This document shows, in pieces, positions 45,924 through 55,280 of a stretch of 64,000 nt of DNA (within the stretch, counting starts at the first letter, position 1; each line of letters begins with the position of its first letter). This DNA comes from Pseudoduganella plicata (GTDB lineage Bacteria > Pseudomonadota > Gammaproteobacteria > Burkholderiales > Burkholderiaceae_D). The translations under genes were made by a program, and so were the position numbers. Below the pieces are notes generated by a model, which did no database searches, was not told the DNA's origin, and saw only the letters and a program-made list of their open reading frames with translations. The stretch covers positions 4,588,001-4,652,000 of the forward strand of contig NZ_CP038026.1 in assembly GCF_004421005.1 (NCBI RefSeq), given 5' to 3'.

Positions 45924-46891
45924 GCAGACAGCCCTGGTGCCGGCGTGGCGATGCGCTCGCGCAGGATACGTTCGAAATGGGTCGGATCGTGCGGCGTCAG
46001 CATCTCCGCCGCGCGTGGCCGGTACAGGTCATACAGGCGCGACAGCCAGAAACGCAGCGCCGCGGCGCGCAGCGTGCACTGCCAGCCCGTCTGCTCGTCA
46101 TGCGTGAACGGGCGCACGGCGTGGTAGGCGTCCAGCATGGCGCGCACGCGCGGTTCGTCCAGCACGCCCGTGTCCAGGTCCACGCACCAGTCGTTGACGG
46201 TGACGGCGACGTCGAACAGCCACGTGTCGCAGCCGGCGAAATAGAAGTCGAAAAAGCCCGTCAGTCTGTTGCCGTCGAACATGACGTTGTTGCGGAACAG
46301 GTCCGCATGTACGGGCCCCTGCTGCAGACGCCGGTACAGGTCGGAGCCGTGGAACGCTTCCTGGTAGTGGATCTCGCTGCGCAGCAGGGCGGTTTCGCGC
46401 TCGGACAGATGCGGGAATACTTCCGGCGCCGTGGCATGCCACCAGGCGATGCCGCGCAGGTTCGGCTGGTGCAGCGGGAAGTCGCGCCCGGCCAGATGCA
46501 TTTTCGCCAGCATGTCGCCCACCGCCGCGCAATGCACGGGTTGCGGGGCCATCTGCGAGCCGCCTTCCAGTTTCGAGACGATGGCGGCCGGCTTGCCCTG
46601 CAGCGGCACGCACAGTTCACCGTCGCGGTTCGGCACGGGTTCCGGCACCAGCACGCCGCGGCTGGCCAGGTGGCGCATCAGTTGCAGGTAGAACGGCAAC
46701 TGCTCGAAGCCGAGGTTCTCGAAGATCGTCAGCACGTATTCGGTGCGCCGGCCGTTCTGCTCCGTCGTCAGGAAGAAATTGCTGTTTTCGATACCGGAAG
46801 CGATGCCTTTCAGGGCTACCGCATCACCGAGGGGGAATTGCGCGATCCAGGTCCGGACGTCGTCCAGGCTGACCGAGGTAAACACTGCCAT
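45920..46891 (-). CDS. thrB: homoserine kinase (ThrB2, APH-like)
   Basis: A 323-aa kinase of threonine synthesis of the aminoglycoside-phosphotransferase fold, the type used by betaproteobacteria in place of GHMP-type ThrB. Catalytic loop HADLFRNNVMFD and the following GFFDFYFAG (DFG-like) are clear. It starts MAVFTSVSLDDVRTWI. Partners thrA and thrC are not nearby. Confidence 0.94.
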   Translation of the reverse strand: MAVFTSVSLDDVRTWIAQFPLGDAVALKGIASGIENSNFFLTTEQNGRRTEYVLTIFENLGFEQLPFYLQLMRHLASRGVLVPEPVPNRDGELCVPLQGKPAAIVSKLEGGSQMAPQPVHCAAVGDMLAKMHLAGRDFPLHQPNLRGIAWWHATAPEVFPHLSERETALLRSEIHYQEAFHGSDLYRRLQQGPVHADLFRNNVMFDGNRLTGFFDFYFAGCDTWLFDVAVTVNDWCVDLDTGVLDEPRVRAMLDAYHAVRPFTHDEQTGWQCTLRAAALRFWLSRLYDLYRPRAAEMLTPHDPTHFERILRERIATPAPGLSA

Positions 46892-46937
46892 GTGAAATCA
46901 GTAAATTAGGGGTCGAGAGGGGGCGCGGGGACAGCGG

Positions 46938-47375
46938 TCAGCGAGTCGTGGCGGGCGGCGGCGGAGGCGGCGCGTCCTCGGCGTTTTCCGCCGCAGCGGC
47001 TGCGTCGGCGCTGCGCTGTTTCTGCTTTTTCGCGATATCGAATTCCATCACCGTCCACTGCGCGCCGCGGATGCCGGTGCCGCTGGCATCCCCGGGCAGC
47101 GCCGTGCCCGTAGCGTTGTTCGGCTTCACCGTGTACGTGCTGCCGCCCGCGTGCACCGTTTCCTGCGTGATGCGGCCGTTCTGGCGCTGCACGTTGGTCG
47201 TCGTTTCGCGGCTCTTGTTGGGCGAGACGGTGATCGGCGTGTCCGCGTCGTCGAGCCGTTCCAGTTGCGGCGGCTGTTCCAGCTTTTTCTGGGCGTCGGT
47301 CTGGGCGGCGGCAATGCTGGTGACGGTGGCGGCAAACGCCAGCAGGAGGGCGGAGCGGAAGGGGGAAGCGCGCAT
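46938..47375 (-). CDS. DUF2782 domain protein
   Basis: A 145-aa exported protein: signal peptide MRASPFRSALLLAFAATVTSIAAA, then ETTTNVQRQNGRITQETVHAGGSTYTVKP, the DUF2782 block, then a proline-rich end. ATG 47375 gives the signal peptide; GAGG lies 8 bases upstream. Family function is unknown; the neighbourhood between thrB and polA is conserved. Confidence 0.85.
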   Translation of the reverse strand: MRASPFRSALLLAFAATVTSIAAAQTDAQKKLEQPPQLERLDDADTPITVSPNKSRETTTNVQRQNGRITQETVHAGGSTYTVKPNNATGTALPGDASGTGIRGAQWTVMEFDIAKKQKQRSADAAAAAENAEDAPPPPPPATTR

Positions 47376-47600
47376 GATGAGAACCTCGGTGGAAGCCTGT
47401 GGTTTTGGAGTTTCAACCATTGTAACAAACTGACACCGCTGCGGTTGGACAGCGCCGATTTGTCCCGGGGCGTGCGCCGCGGGCCCTCGATAAACTCTGC
47501 GATAATAATAACTTCGCGCCAAATTCGCTCTTTCGCCTCCATCGCCGCGCCGGCCACGCGCGCGGCCACGTGTTTCGCAAACGCATCACGCTAATACATC

Positions 47601-50351
47601 ATGCAAAAAACCCTGCTGCTAGTTGACGGTTCCAGTTATCTCTACCGTGCCTTCCATGCGCTGCCCGACCTGCGCAGCCCGGACGGCCATCCGACCGGCG
47701 CCATGCACGGCATGGTCAACATGCTGCGCCGCCTGCGCGCCGACTACCCGGCCGCGTACATCGCCTGCGTGTTCGACGCCAAGGGCAAGACGTTCCGCGA
47801 CGACCTGTACCCGGAGTACAAGGCCACGCGCGCATCGATGCCGTCCGACCTGTCGCTGCAGATCGAGCCGATCCACGAAGCCGTGCGGGCGATGGGCTGG
47901 CCCATCCTGATGGTCGAAGGCGTGGAGGCGGACGACGTGATCGGCACGCTGTGCGTCACGGCCGAGAAGAACGGCATGGACGTCATCGTCTCGACGGGCG
48001 ACAAGGACCTGGCGCAGCTGGTCACGGCGCACGTCACCCTGATCAACACGATGAGCAATGAAAAGCTGGACGAAGCGGGCGTGCTGGCGAAGTTCGGCGT
48101 GCCGCCGAACCGCATCATCGATTACCTGACCCTGATCGGCGATACCGTCGACAACGTGCCGGGCGTGGCCAAGTGCGGCCCGAAGACGGCCGTCAAGTGG
48201 CTGGCACAGTACGACAGCCTCGATGGCGTCATCGCCAACGCGGACAAGATCACGGGCGCCGTCGGCGCCAACCTGAAGGCCGCGCTGGACTGGCTGCCGA
48301 AAGGGCGCGAACTGATCACCGTGAAGACGGACTGCGACCTGTCCGCGCACATGATGTCGATCAGCGAAACCCTGGTGGCGCGGGACGAGGACCACGAATC
48401 GCTGCTGGGCTTTTTCAACCGCTACGGCTTCAAGACGCTGCTGCGCGAGCTGAGCGCGATGACGCCGTCAAGCAAGGTGCCGGGCCAGACCACGCCGGCC
48501 GCGCCGGAAGGGGCGACGGGCGACATGTTCGCCACGCCGCCGGCCAACGTCAAATATGACCTGGTGGTGACGGAGGCGCAGCTGGACGAATGGCTGGAAC
48601 GCATCGGCAAAGCAGAGCTGGTGTCGCTGGACACGGAAACCACGTCGCTGGAGCCCATGACGGCGCAGCTGGTGGGCATCTCGATGGCGACCGAGCCGGG
48701 GATTGCCTGCTACATCCCCGTGGCGCACCGCTACCAGGGCGCGCCGGAACAGCTGTCGCGCGACCTGGTGCTGGAAAAACTCAAGCCCTGGCTGGAAGAC
48801 CCGACGAAGTGCAAGCTGGGGCAGAACCTGAAGTACGACGCGCACATCTTCGCCAACCACGGCGTGATCCTGCGCGGCGTCGTACACGACACGCTGCTGC
48901 AGTCGTACGTGTTCGAATCGCATCGCACGCACGACATGGACAGCCTGGCGATGCGCCACCTGAACCACAAGACCATCGCGTTCGAGGAGGTGTGCGGCAA
49001 GGGCGCCAACATGATCTGCTTCGACCAGGTCGAGCTGCAGCGCGCCACGGATTACGCGGCCGAGGATGCGGACATCACGCTGCGCCTGCACATGGCGATG
49101 CACGGCCACGTGGCGGGCGACGAGGGCCTGACGGCCATCTACAACAAGATCGAGCTGCCGACCGCCGTCGTGTTGCAGAAGATCGAGCGCAACGGCGTGC
49201 TGATCGACGCGGGCCTGCTGGCGACCCAGTCCGACGAGCTCGGTGCCCGCATCGTCGAACTGGAACAGAAGGCCTACGAACTGGCCGAACAGCCGTTCAA
49301 CCTGGGTTCGCCCAAGCAGATCGGCGAGATCTTCTTCAACAAGCTCAAACTCCCGGTCGTGAAAAAGACGCCGAGCGGCGCCCCCTCGACGGACGAGGAA
49401 GTGCTGCAGAAGCTGGCCGAGGACTATCCGCTGCCGAAAATCCTGCTGGAATACCGCGGCATGGCCAAGCTGAAGTCCACCTACACGGACAAGCTGCCGA
49501 AGATGATCAACCCGCAGACGGGGCGCGTGCACACCAACTACGCGCAGGCCGTGGCGGTGACGGGCCGCCTGGCGTCGAACGATCCGAACCTGCAGAACAT
49601 CCCGATCCGCACGGCGGAAGGGCGGCGCATCCGCGAGGCGTTCATCGCGCCCGAAGGCAGCCACCTGGTGTCGGCCGACTATTCGCAGATCGAGCTGCGC
49701 ATCATGGCGCACATTTCGGGCGACGAGGCGATGCTGCGCGCGTTTGCCGAAGGCGTCGACATTCACCGCGCCACGGCGGCGGAGATCTTCGGCGTGCCGC
49801 CCGATGAGGTGAACAGCGAACAGCGCCGCTATGCAAAGGTGATCAACTTCGGCCTGATCTATGGCATGAGCGCATTTGGCCTGGCCGCCAACCTGGGCAT
49901 CGACCGCACCGCGGCGCAGAACTACATCGACCGGTACTTCGCGCGCTTCTCCGGCGTCAAGCAATACATGGACGAGACGCGCCTGGAAGCGAAAGCCAAC
50001 GGCTTCGTGAAGACCGTATTCGGGCGCCGCCTGTGGCTCCCCGAGATCAATTCGCCGAACGGCCCGCGCCGCCAGGGCGCCGAACGGGCCGCCATCAACG
50101 CCCCAATGCAGGGCACGGCAGCGGACCTGATCAAGCTGGCGATGATCGCCGTGCAGGACTGGCTGGAGAAGGAAAACCTGAAGTCGCGCATGATCATGCA
50201 GGTGCACGATGAACTGGTACTGGAAGTGCCGGACGACGAACTGGCGCTGGTGCGCGAGACGTTGCCGACGCTGATGGCAGGGGTGGCGCAACTGAAGGTG
50301 CCACTGGTCGCCGAAGTTGGGGTAGGGAAGAACTGGGAGGAAGCGCACTAA
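47601..50351 (+). CDS. polA: DNA polymerase I
   Basis: A 916-aa repair and Okazaki-processing polymerase. Order: 5'-3' exonuclease (about 1-290; LLLVDGSSYLYRAFHAL), 3'-5' exonuclease with intact acidic motif VSLDTETTS, and the polymerase domain with DYSQIELR, KVINFGLIYGM and VHDELVLEVP. All catalytic residues are present. The TAA stop lies inside a perfect 20-bp palindrome. Confidence 0.98.
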   Translation: MQKTLLLVDGSSYLYRAFHALPDLRSPDGHPTGAMHGMVNMLRRLRADYPAAYIACVFDAKGKTFRDDLYPEYKATRASMPSDLSLQIEPIHEAVRAMGWPILMVEGVEADDVIGTLCVTAEKNGMDVIVSTGDKDLAQLVTAHVTLINTMSNEKLDEAGVLAKFGVPPNRIIDYLTLIGDTVDNVPGVAKCGPKTAVKWLAQYDSLDGVIANADKITGAVGANLKAALDWLPKGRELITVKTDCDLSAHMMSISETLVARDEDHESLLGFFNRYGFKTLLRELSAMTPSSKVPGQTTPAAPEGATGDMFATPPANVKYDLVVTEAQLDEWLERIGKAELVSLDTETTSLEPMTAQLVGISMATEPGIACYIPVAHRYQGAPEQLSRDLVLEKLKPWLEDPTKCKLGQNLKYDAHIFANHGVILRGVVHDTLLQSYVFESHRTHDMDSLAMRHLNHKTIAFEEVCGKGANMICFDQVELQRATDYAAEDADITLRLHMAMHGHVAGDEGLTAIYNKIELPTAVVLQKIERNGVLIDAGLLATQSDELGARIVELEQKAYELAEQPFNLGSPKQIGEIFFNKLKLPVVKKTPSGAPSTDEEVLQKLAEDYPLPKILLEYRGMAKLKSTYTDKLPKMINPQTGRVHTNYAQAVAVTGRLASNDPNLQNIPIRTAEGRRIREAFIAPEGSHLVSADYSQIELRIMAHISGDEAMLRAFAEGVDIHRATAAEIFGVPPDEVNSEQRRYAKVINFGLIYGMSAFGLAANLGIDRTAAQNYIDRYFARFSGVKQYMDETRLEAKANGFVKTVFGRRLWLPEINSPNGPRRQGAERAAINAPMQGTAADLIKLAMIAVQDWLEKENLKSRMIMQVHDELVLEVPDDELALVRETLPTLMAGVAQLKVPLVAEVGVGKNWEEAH

Positions 50352-50368
50352 GGTCGCATGCGACCTTA
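50349..50368. repeat. 20-bp perfect palindrome over the polA stop
   Basis: TAAGGTCGCA followed by TGCGACCTTA; the first three bases are the polA stop. Flanking GGAAGCGC (polA end) and GCGCTTCC (first repeat unit) extend the stem further, so it is probably the polA message end. Confidence 0.8.
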
Positions 50369-50521
50369 GGCGCTTCCGCGCACTAAGCGAGCATCATCAC
50401 TCAGGCGCTTCCGCGCACTGAGCGAGCATCATCGCTTAGGCGCTTCCGCGCACTGAGCGAGCATCATCGCTCAGGCGCTTCCGCGCACTGAGCGAGCATC
50501 ATCGCTCAGGCGCTTCCGCGC
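50368..50521. repeat. tandem 35-bp repeat array after polA
   Basis: Four full units start at 50368, 50403, 50438 and 50473, with a 14-base partial at 50508. The unit starts AGGCGCTTCCGCGCACTGAG. Within later units CTGAGCGA-gcatca-TCGCTCAG forms an 8-bp hairpin. The first unit has diverged most. There are no spacers, so it is not a CRISPR. Confidence 0.93.
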
Positions 50522-50573
50522 CCCGATGTCGTCGAGCTGCCCGGTCGACGCGCTGGAACGGCTGAGGAGGGCC

Positions 50574-50600
50574 GGGGTCAGACCCGGCGGGTCTGACCCC
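50574..50600. repeat. intergenic palindrome GGGGTCAGACCC
   Basis: A perfect 12-bp inverted repeat (GGGGTCAGACCC / GGGTCTGACCCC) with a 3-base loop, flanked by a weaker GAGGA/TCCTC pair. Same family as the palindrome at 23061-23166. Confidence 0.85.
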
Positions 50601-50693
50601 AGGGGTCCTCAACCGAAGTCCAGCACACAGAATAAAGTTGGCTTTTTTGTACCGTTGTGGTTCAATTTTCCTGCTAACCATCCAGGAGAACCC

Positions 50694-51569
50694 ATGAACG
50701 ACCTGCACAACGATGCAAAGAGCCTGATCGGCGAGCCAGAAGGCATCAGCCGGCGCGACATGCTGAAGGCGGCGCTGGGTACCGGCTTTGCCGCCGCCGT
50801 GCTGCCCGTGAGCGCGCAGACCGCTGTCAAGACCGACACGGAAGGCCTGACGGCCGACACGGTGACCGTCTCCGTCGACGGGTACCCGGTGCCCGTGTAC
50901 CGCGCGCAGCCGGCCGGCAAGACGGGGCTGCCCGTCATCCTCGTCATCTCCGAAATCTTCGGCGTGCACGAATATATCGCCGACGTGGCGCGGCGCTTCG
51001 CCAAGCAGGGCTACCTGGCGCTGGCCCCGAACCTGTTCGCACGCCAGGGCGACCCGCAAAAGGAACCGTCGATCGCCGAGCTGCAGAAGAACATCATCAG
51101 CAAGACGCCCGATATGCAGGTGCTGCGCGACCTGGACGCGGTGGTCGCGTGGGCGAAGCAGAACGGCGGCAGCGCCGACAAGCTGGCCATCACCGGCTTC
51201 TGCTGGGGCGGACGGATCACGTGGCTGTACGCCGCGCACAACCCGAACGTCAGGGCCGGCGTCGCGTGGTACGGCCGGCTGGTGGGAGAGGCGTCGCCGA
51301 ATACGCCCAGGCACCCGGTCGATGTTGCTGCATCTCTGAAGGCGCCGATTCTGGGGCTGTACGGCGCCAAGGACCAGGGCATCCCGCAGGAGTCGATCGA
51401 GAAGATGAAGACGGAGCTGGCCAAGGGTTCGAGCAAGTCGACGTTCGTCGTCTACCCGAATTCCGGCCACGCGTTCCATGCCGACTACCGCCCCAGCTTC
51501 GTGGCCGAGGATGCGAAGGACGGCTGGAAGCGCACGCTGGACTGGCTCAAGGAGCACGGCGTCGGCTGA
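50694..51569 (+). CDS. dienelactone hydrolase family protein, probably exported
   Basis: A 291-aa alpha/beta hydrolase. The N-terminus has SRRDMLKAALGTGFAAAVLPVSA, a twin-arginine-like signal, so it is likely sent folded to the periplasm. The nucleophile is the Cys of GFCWGG, with Asp in YGAKDQGI and His in NSGHAFHADY. AGGAG precedes the ATG at 50694; the longer frame reaches into the repeat. Substrate unknown. Confidence 0.9.
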   Translation: MNDLHNDAKSLIGEPEGISRRDMLKAALGTGFAAAVLPVSAQTAVKTDTEGLTADTVTVSVDGYPVPVYRAQPAGKTGLPVILVISEIFGVHEYIADVARRFAKQGYLALAPNLFARQGDPQKEPSIAELQKNIISKTPDMQVLRDLDAVVAWAKQNGGSADKLAITGFCWGGRITWLYAAHNPNVRAGVAWYGRLVGEASPNTPRHPVDVAASLKAPILGLYGAKDQGIPQESIEKMKTELAKGSSKSTFVVYPNSGHAFHADYRPSFVAEDAKDGWKRTLDWLKEHGVG

Positions 51570-51691
51570 CGTACGCCACGATTTTGACAGCCAATTGAGC
51601 AAAAGTGCGAGCCGGACGGTAAAATGTCCGGTTTGCGCGCGTTCAGCCGTCCCGGCAGCGCGCGCCGCGGCAAAGCACAAGAGGCTCCAAA

Positions 51692-52471
51692 ATCGATCCG
51701 GTACTCACATCCATCCTGCTGGCCACCACGGTTGCCGGCATCGTCAGCATTTCCGCGGCGGCGATCTTTTCGTTTACGCTGCTGTCCCGGGTCGTCGAAC
51801 GCATGGTCAGCCTGTCGGTGGGCATCATGCTGTCCACGTCGCTGCTGCATGCGCTGCCCGAGGCTTTTGAGTCCGGCGCCGATCCGCGCACGCTGTTCGG
51901 CACCCTGCTGGCCGGCCTGCTGGCGTTCTTCATGCTGGAAAAGCTGGCGATCCTGCGCCACTCGCATCACCACGAAGGCGACGGCCACCACCACGCCCAT
52001 GGCCACGACAAGCACGAAGCCGGCCGTGCCGGCTGGATGATCCTGCTGGGCGACGGCATGCACAACTTCACCGACGGCATCCTGATCGCCGCGGCCTTCC
52101 TGGCCGATCCGCACCTGGGCATCGTCACCGGCGTCGCCATCATCGCGCACGAAATTCCGCAGGAGATCGGCGACTTCATCGTGCTGCTGAACGCCGGCTT
52201 CTCGCGTACACGTGCCTACGTCTACAACTTGCTGTGCAGCCTCCTGGCCGTGGCGGGCGGCCTGCTGGGCTATTTCACGCTGGACCGGGCCAGCAACCTG
52301 ATTCCGTATGTGCTGGTGTTCGCATCGTCCGGCTTCATCTACATTGCCGTCAGCGATCTGATGCCGCAGATGCAGCGCCGCGCTACGCTGAAAGAGACCG
52401 TGCCCCAGGTGCTGCTGATCGCGTTGGGCGTGATTATCGTGCTGTTCCTGACGGCGGGACGCCACAGGTAG
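51692..52471 (+). CDS. ZIP family metal transporter with apparent ATC start
   Basis: A 259-aa transporter of divalent metals, probably zinc, with eight likely spans, a His-rich loop (HSHHHEGDGHHHAHGHDKH) and the metal sites HNFTDG and HEIPQE. In frame upstream of the first ATG (51803) the translation DPVLTSILLATTVAGIVSISAAAIFSF is clearly the first membrane span, but no ATG, GTG or TTG lies before it. The ATC at 51692 follows AAGAGG by 7 bases and is the best start. A sequence error is an alternative. Confidence 0.87.
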   Translation: MDPVLTSILLATTVAGIVSISAAAIFSFTLLSRVVERMVSLSVGIMLSTSLLHALPEAFESGADPRTLFGTLLAGLLAFFMLEKLAILRHSHHHEGDGHHHAHGHDKHEAGRAGWMILLGDGMHNFTDGILIAAAFLADPHLGIVTGVAIIAHEIPQEIGDFIVLLNAGFSRTRAYVYNLLCSLLAVAGGLLGYFTLDRASNLIPYVLVFASSGFIYIAVSDLMPQMQRRATLKETVPQVLLIALGVIIVLFLTAGRHR

Positions 52472-52555
52472 TGTTGTCGTATCGCGCCTTGTCACATGGT
52501 CGTCATGAAGCCGTGCCAGCATGAGGGCAATAAAAACAACAAGAAAGGAGCAAGA

Positions 52556-53380
52556 ATGCTGACAGCAGCAATGAAGTTGGTCCGCACACAGTTCACCCGC
52601 CTCACCTCCCGCAACCGCAAGGCGCTGCGGGACATGCCCCCCGGCCTGTATGAATACTGGGCCCGCACGGCACCTCAAGAATTCAAGGGCATCCCGACGG
52701 ATGCCTTTTTTTATGTCCACGCCAGCGATGCGCTGCTGACCTTTTTCGAATGCATCAGGCGCAGCAACCGCCCGTGTGCGCTGCCGTCGAAGGCGGCCGA
52801 CTCGGTCTGGCACGCATGGATGCGCCACGCGCCGAAGCACCTCGACTCCTTCTGCCAGCGTCACTACGGCCAGCGCATCCCGCACGTGGAAGCGGCGAAC
52901 ATGAAGAAGGGGATGCAAAAGCCGATGGCGATGTGCCTCGTCACCGCACGCACGATGGAGCGGCTGGATCTGGCAGGTCCCAACGTGCCGCGCCTGTTCG
53001 CCACGGACCGCAGGCTGCGCATGCCGTTCGGCAGCGCCTACCGCGTGCAGCGCGGCCACATCGTCTACTCGCCCATCAACCGGAACGGACAGGTCCTGCC
53101 GCAGACGCACATCCTGCCGGGCACCGATCCCGAATTCCTGCTCGCCGCGGGGCTGATCGCCCAGGGCGACTACGACCGCTGGCTGGCGCGTTGCCAGGAG
53201 ACGGGAAGCAGCGATTGGGGCACTTCCAGCTCCAGCTCCAGCTGCGGCGGGAGCAGCGCCGACTTCAGCGGCGACGACGCCGGCAGCTGCGACAGCAATG
53301 GCGACGGCGGTAGCGGCGACGGTGGCGACGGTGGCAGCAGTTGTGGTGGTGGCTGCGGCGGAGGAGGAGGGGGTGATTGA
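52556..53380 (+). CDS. GRDP-like protein with Ser/Gly/Cys-rich tail
   Basis: A 274-aa protein of unknown role. Residues 30-200 contain a WH motif (ADSVWHAW, 85-86), then LDSFCQRHYGQRIPH (C100, H110), a pattern reminiscent of the glycine-rich-domain-protein fold (WHxH...C...G...H). The last ~60 residues are low complexity: Ser run, then Asp/Gly repeats ending SSCGGGCGGG. GGAG precedes the ATG at 52556. A decayed paralog follows. The similarity is motif-level only. Confidence 0.75.
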   Translation: MLTAAMKLVRTQFTRLTSRNRKALRDMPPGLYEYWARTAPQEFKGIPTDAFFYVHASDALLTFFECIRRSNRPCALPSKAADSVWHAWMRHAPKHLDSFCQRHYGQRIPHVEAANMKKGMQKPMAMCLVTARTMERLDLAGPNVPRLFATDRRLRMPFGSAYRVQRGHIVYSPINRNGQVLPQTHILPGTDPEFLLAAGLIAQGDYDRWLARCQETGSSDWGTSSSSSSCGGSSADFSGDDAGSCDSNGDGGSGDGGDGGSSCGGGCGGGGGGD

Positions 53381-53509
53381 GACGGTACACGTGCCGTACC
53401 TGGCGGCCAGCCATTATTGACGTGGCTCCAGAGCAGGCATTTCGGCACCTGCCTGACGGCATTCCATGCCAGCATGACCTTGACAAAGGCAACGGCAAAG
53501 GACGAACAA

Positions 53510-54299
53510 ATGCTGTCCAGGATCCTGAGCATCACTCGCGCATATCTGGTCCGGGCCATGTCCCGCAACGATCACGCTCTGCGCGACGTGCCCCCGGGCT
53601 ATATGACTACTGGGCCAGTACGGCACCCGGCGAATTCCCCGGCATCCCGACGGATGCCTTTTTTATGTCCGCGCCAGCGATGCGCTGCTGGACTTTTTTG
53701 CATGCATACAGCACAGCAAGCAGCCTTGCGCGCTGCCGTCCGTGGCCGCCGACTCGGTCTGGCACGCGTGGCTGCGCTACGCGCCGGCCAATCTGGACGC
53801 CTTCTGCGAACGGCACTATGGCCAGCGTATCCCGCATGTGGGAGCACACGACATGGGCAGCATGGATCTGCCGATGGCAGCATGCCTCGTCGAGGCCCGC
53901 CGGCTGGAAGGGCTGCCGCTGGCAGGGCCGGAGCTGCCGCGCCTCTTCATGACCGACCGTCGCTTGCGCATGCCAAGGGGATTTGCCTATCGCCTGCAGG
54001 ACGGGCAGCCGGTGTTTTCGCATATCAGCGCCGCGGCATGCCAGTGGCGGTGACGTATCAGGTCGCAGCAGGGATGCCGGCGTTCCTGCTGGCCGCGGGC
54101 CTGATCGGCGAGGACGAGCACGTGGCGTGGCTGTACCGCTCCGGACATGATGAAAGAGATCTGTTTCCCCAAGAACGCCAACGCCGGCTCCAGCGCCGGC
54201 TTCCCCGCCAGCTGCGATGGCGCCAGCGGCGGGGAAGGTTGCAGCGAAGGCGGCGGTAGCAGCTGTGGTGGATGTGGCGGCGGTTGCGGCGGCAGTTAG
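53510..54299 (+). pseudogene. decayed tandem paralog of the GRDP-like gene
   Basis: From ATG 53510 to TAG 54297-54299 the DNA encodes a full second copy, but in four frames in turn. Breaks: near 53602 (one C lost in CCCCCGGG), near 53660 (seven Ts become six), near 54033 (one G lost), and near 54150 (net one base gained). Matching blocks include EFPGIPTDAFF, ADSVWHAWLRYAPANLDAFCERHYGQRIPH, and the tail GGGSSCGGCGGGCGGS. It duplicates 52556-53380, including the Shine-Dalgarno context. Confidence 0.85.
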
Positions 54300-54407
54300 G
54301 ACGCGGGTCCGCCGGTGGGCGGGGCCGTGCGCACGTCCGCCGGGGAGGCCGAGAGGCGCATCGGGCTGCGCACGAGCTTCGTGCTGCCGGCGGTGGGGTG
54401 GCGACCG

Positions 54408-55271
54408 TCAGGCGCCCGTCGCCACTGGCCGCTTCGGATCGGCACACCACTCCGACCACGAGCCCGGATACAGCGCGGCGCCGGGCAGTCCCGCGACCTC
54501 CATCGCCAGCAGGTTATGGCAGGCCGTTACGCCGGAGCCGCACTGCATGATGGCGGCGGAAGGCGCGGTAAACAGCGGCGCGAACGCTCCCCACAACTCC
54601 TCGGCCGGCCTGAACGTGCCGTCGGCGTTCAGGTTGTCCTTGAAGAAGCGGTTCTTCGCGCCGGGGATATGGCCGCCGACGGGGTCGATGGTTTCGTTCT
54701 CGCCGCGGAAGCGGTCCGGCGCGCGCGCGTCGACCACCACGTTGACGCCGCTGGTCAGGTTCGCCACCACGTCGTCGACGGTGACGGTGCGGGTCAGGGC
54801 AGGGCGGTCCCCAATATTGCCCGGTGCGTGCGGCGCAACTTGCGTGGACAGCTCGAAGCCCGCCGCCTGCCAGGCCGGCAGGCGGCCATCGAGCACGGCG
54901 ACGGCTTCATGGCCGATCCAGCGCAGCAGCCACCACAGGCGGGCCGCGTACATGCCGCCGTGGGCATCGTAGGCGACGACCTGCGTGTCGTCGTCGATGC
55001 CGAAACGGCGCAATGTTTCGACCAGCGCGGCGCGTTCGGGCAGTGGGTGGCGGCCGCGGAAGCTGGCATCGTTGCTGTTTTTAGGGCCGGACAGGTCGTC
55101 GTCGATGCCGGCGAACTGCGCGCCCGGGATGTGGCCGGCGGCAAAAGCGTCGCGGCCGAAGGCCGGATTCATCAGGTCGTGGCGGCAGTCGATGACGACC
55201 CAGCGCGGGTCGGTCACGTGCTGCGCCAGGGTGGCGGCATCAATCAAGGTCTTGAACAGGGTACTGGACAT
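54408..55271 (-). CDS. sseA: 3-mercaptopyruvate sulfurtransferase
   Basis: A 287-aa two-rhodanese-domain enzyme. The catalytic loop CGSGVTA (C244) is the SseA/MPST form rather than the CRKGVTA of rhodanese. The N-terminal domain starts with WVVIDCRHDL and is inactive. It follows the EamA transporter gene by 9 bases on the same strand. Confidence 0.94.
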   Translation of the reverse strand: MSSTLFKTLIDAATLAQHVTDPRWVVIDCRHDLMNPAFGRDAFAAGHIPGAQFAGIDDDLSGPKNSNDASFRGRHPLPERAALVETLRRFGIDDDTQVVAYDAHGGMYAARLWWLLRWIGHEAVAVLDGRLPAWQAAGFELSTQVAPHAPGNIGDRPALTRTVTVDDVVANLTSGVNVVVDARAPDRFRGENETIDPVGGHIPGAKNRFFKDNLNADGTFRPAEELWGAFAPLFTAPSAAIMQCGSGVTACHNLLAMEVAGLPGAALYPGSWSEWCADPKRPVATGA

Positions 55272-55280
55272 ACGGTCTCC

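Noticed and set aside
43788..46127. 779-codon plus-strand frame
   Set aside because: Antisense of uvrD, the BPSS1780 gene and thrB.
48468..50348. 626-codon minus-strand frame
   Set aside because: Antisense of polA.
50368..50521. Possible CRISPR array
   Set aside because: The 35-bp units are directly adjacent with no unique spacers and there are no cas genes.
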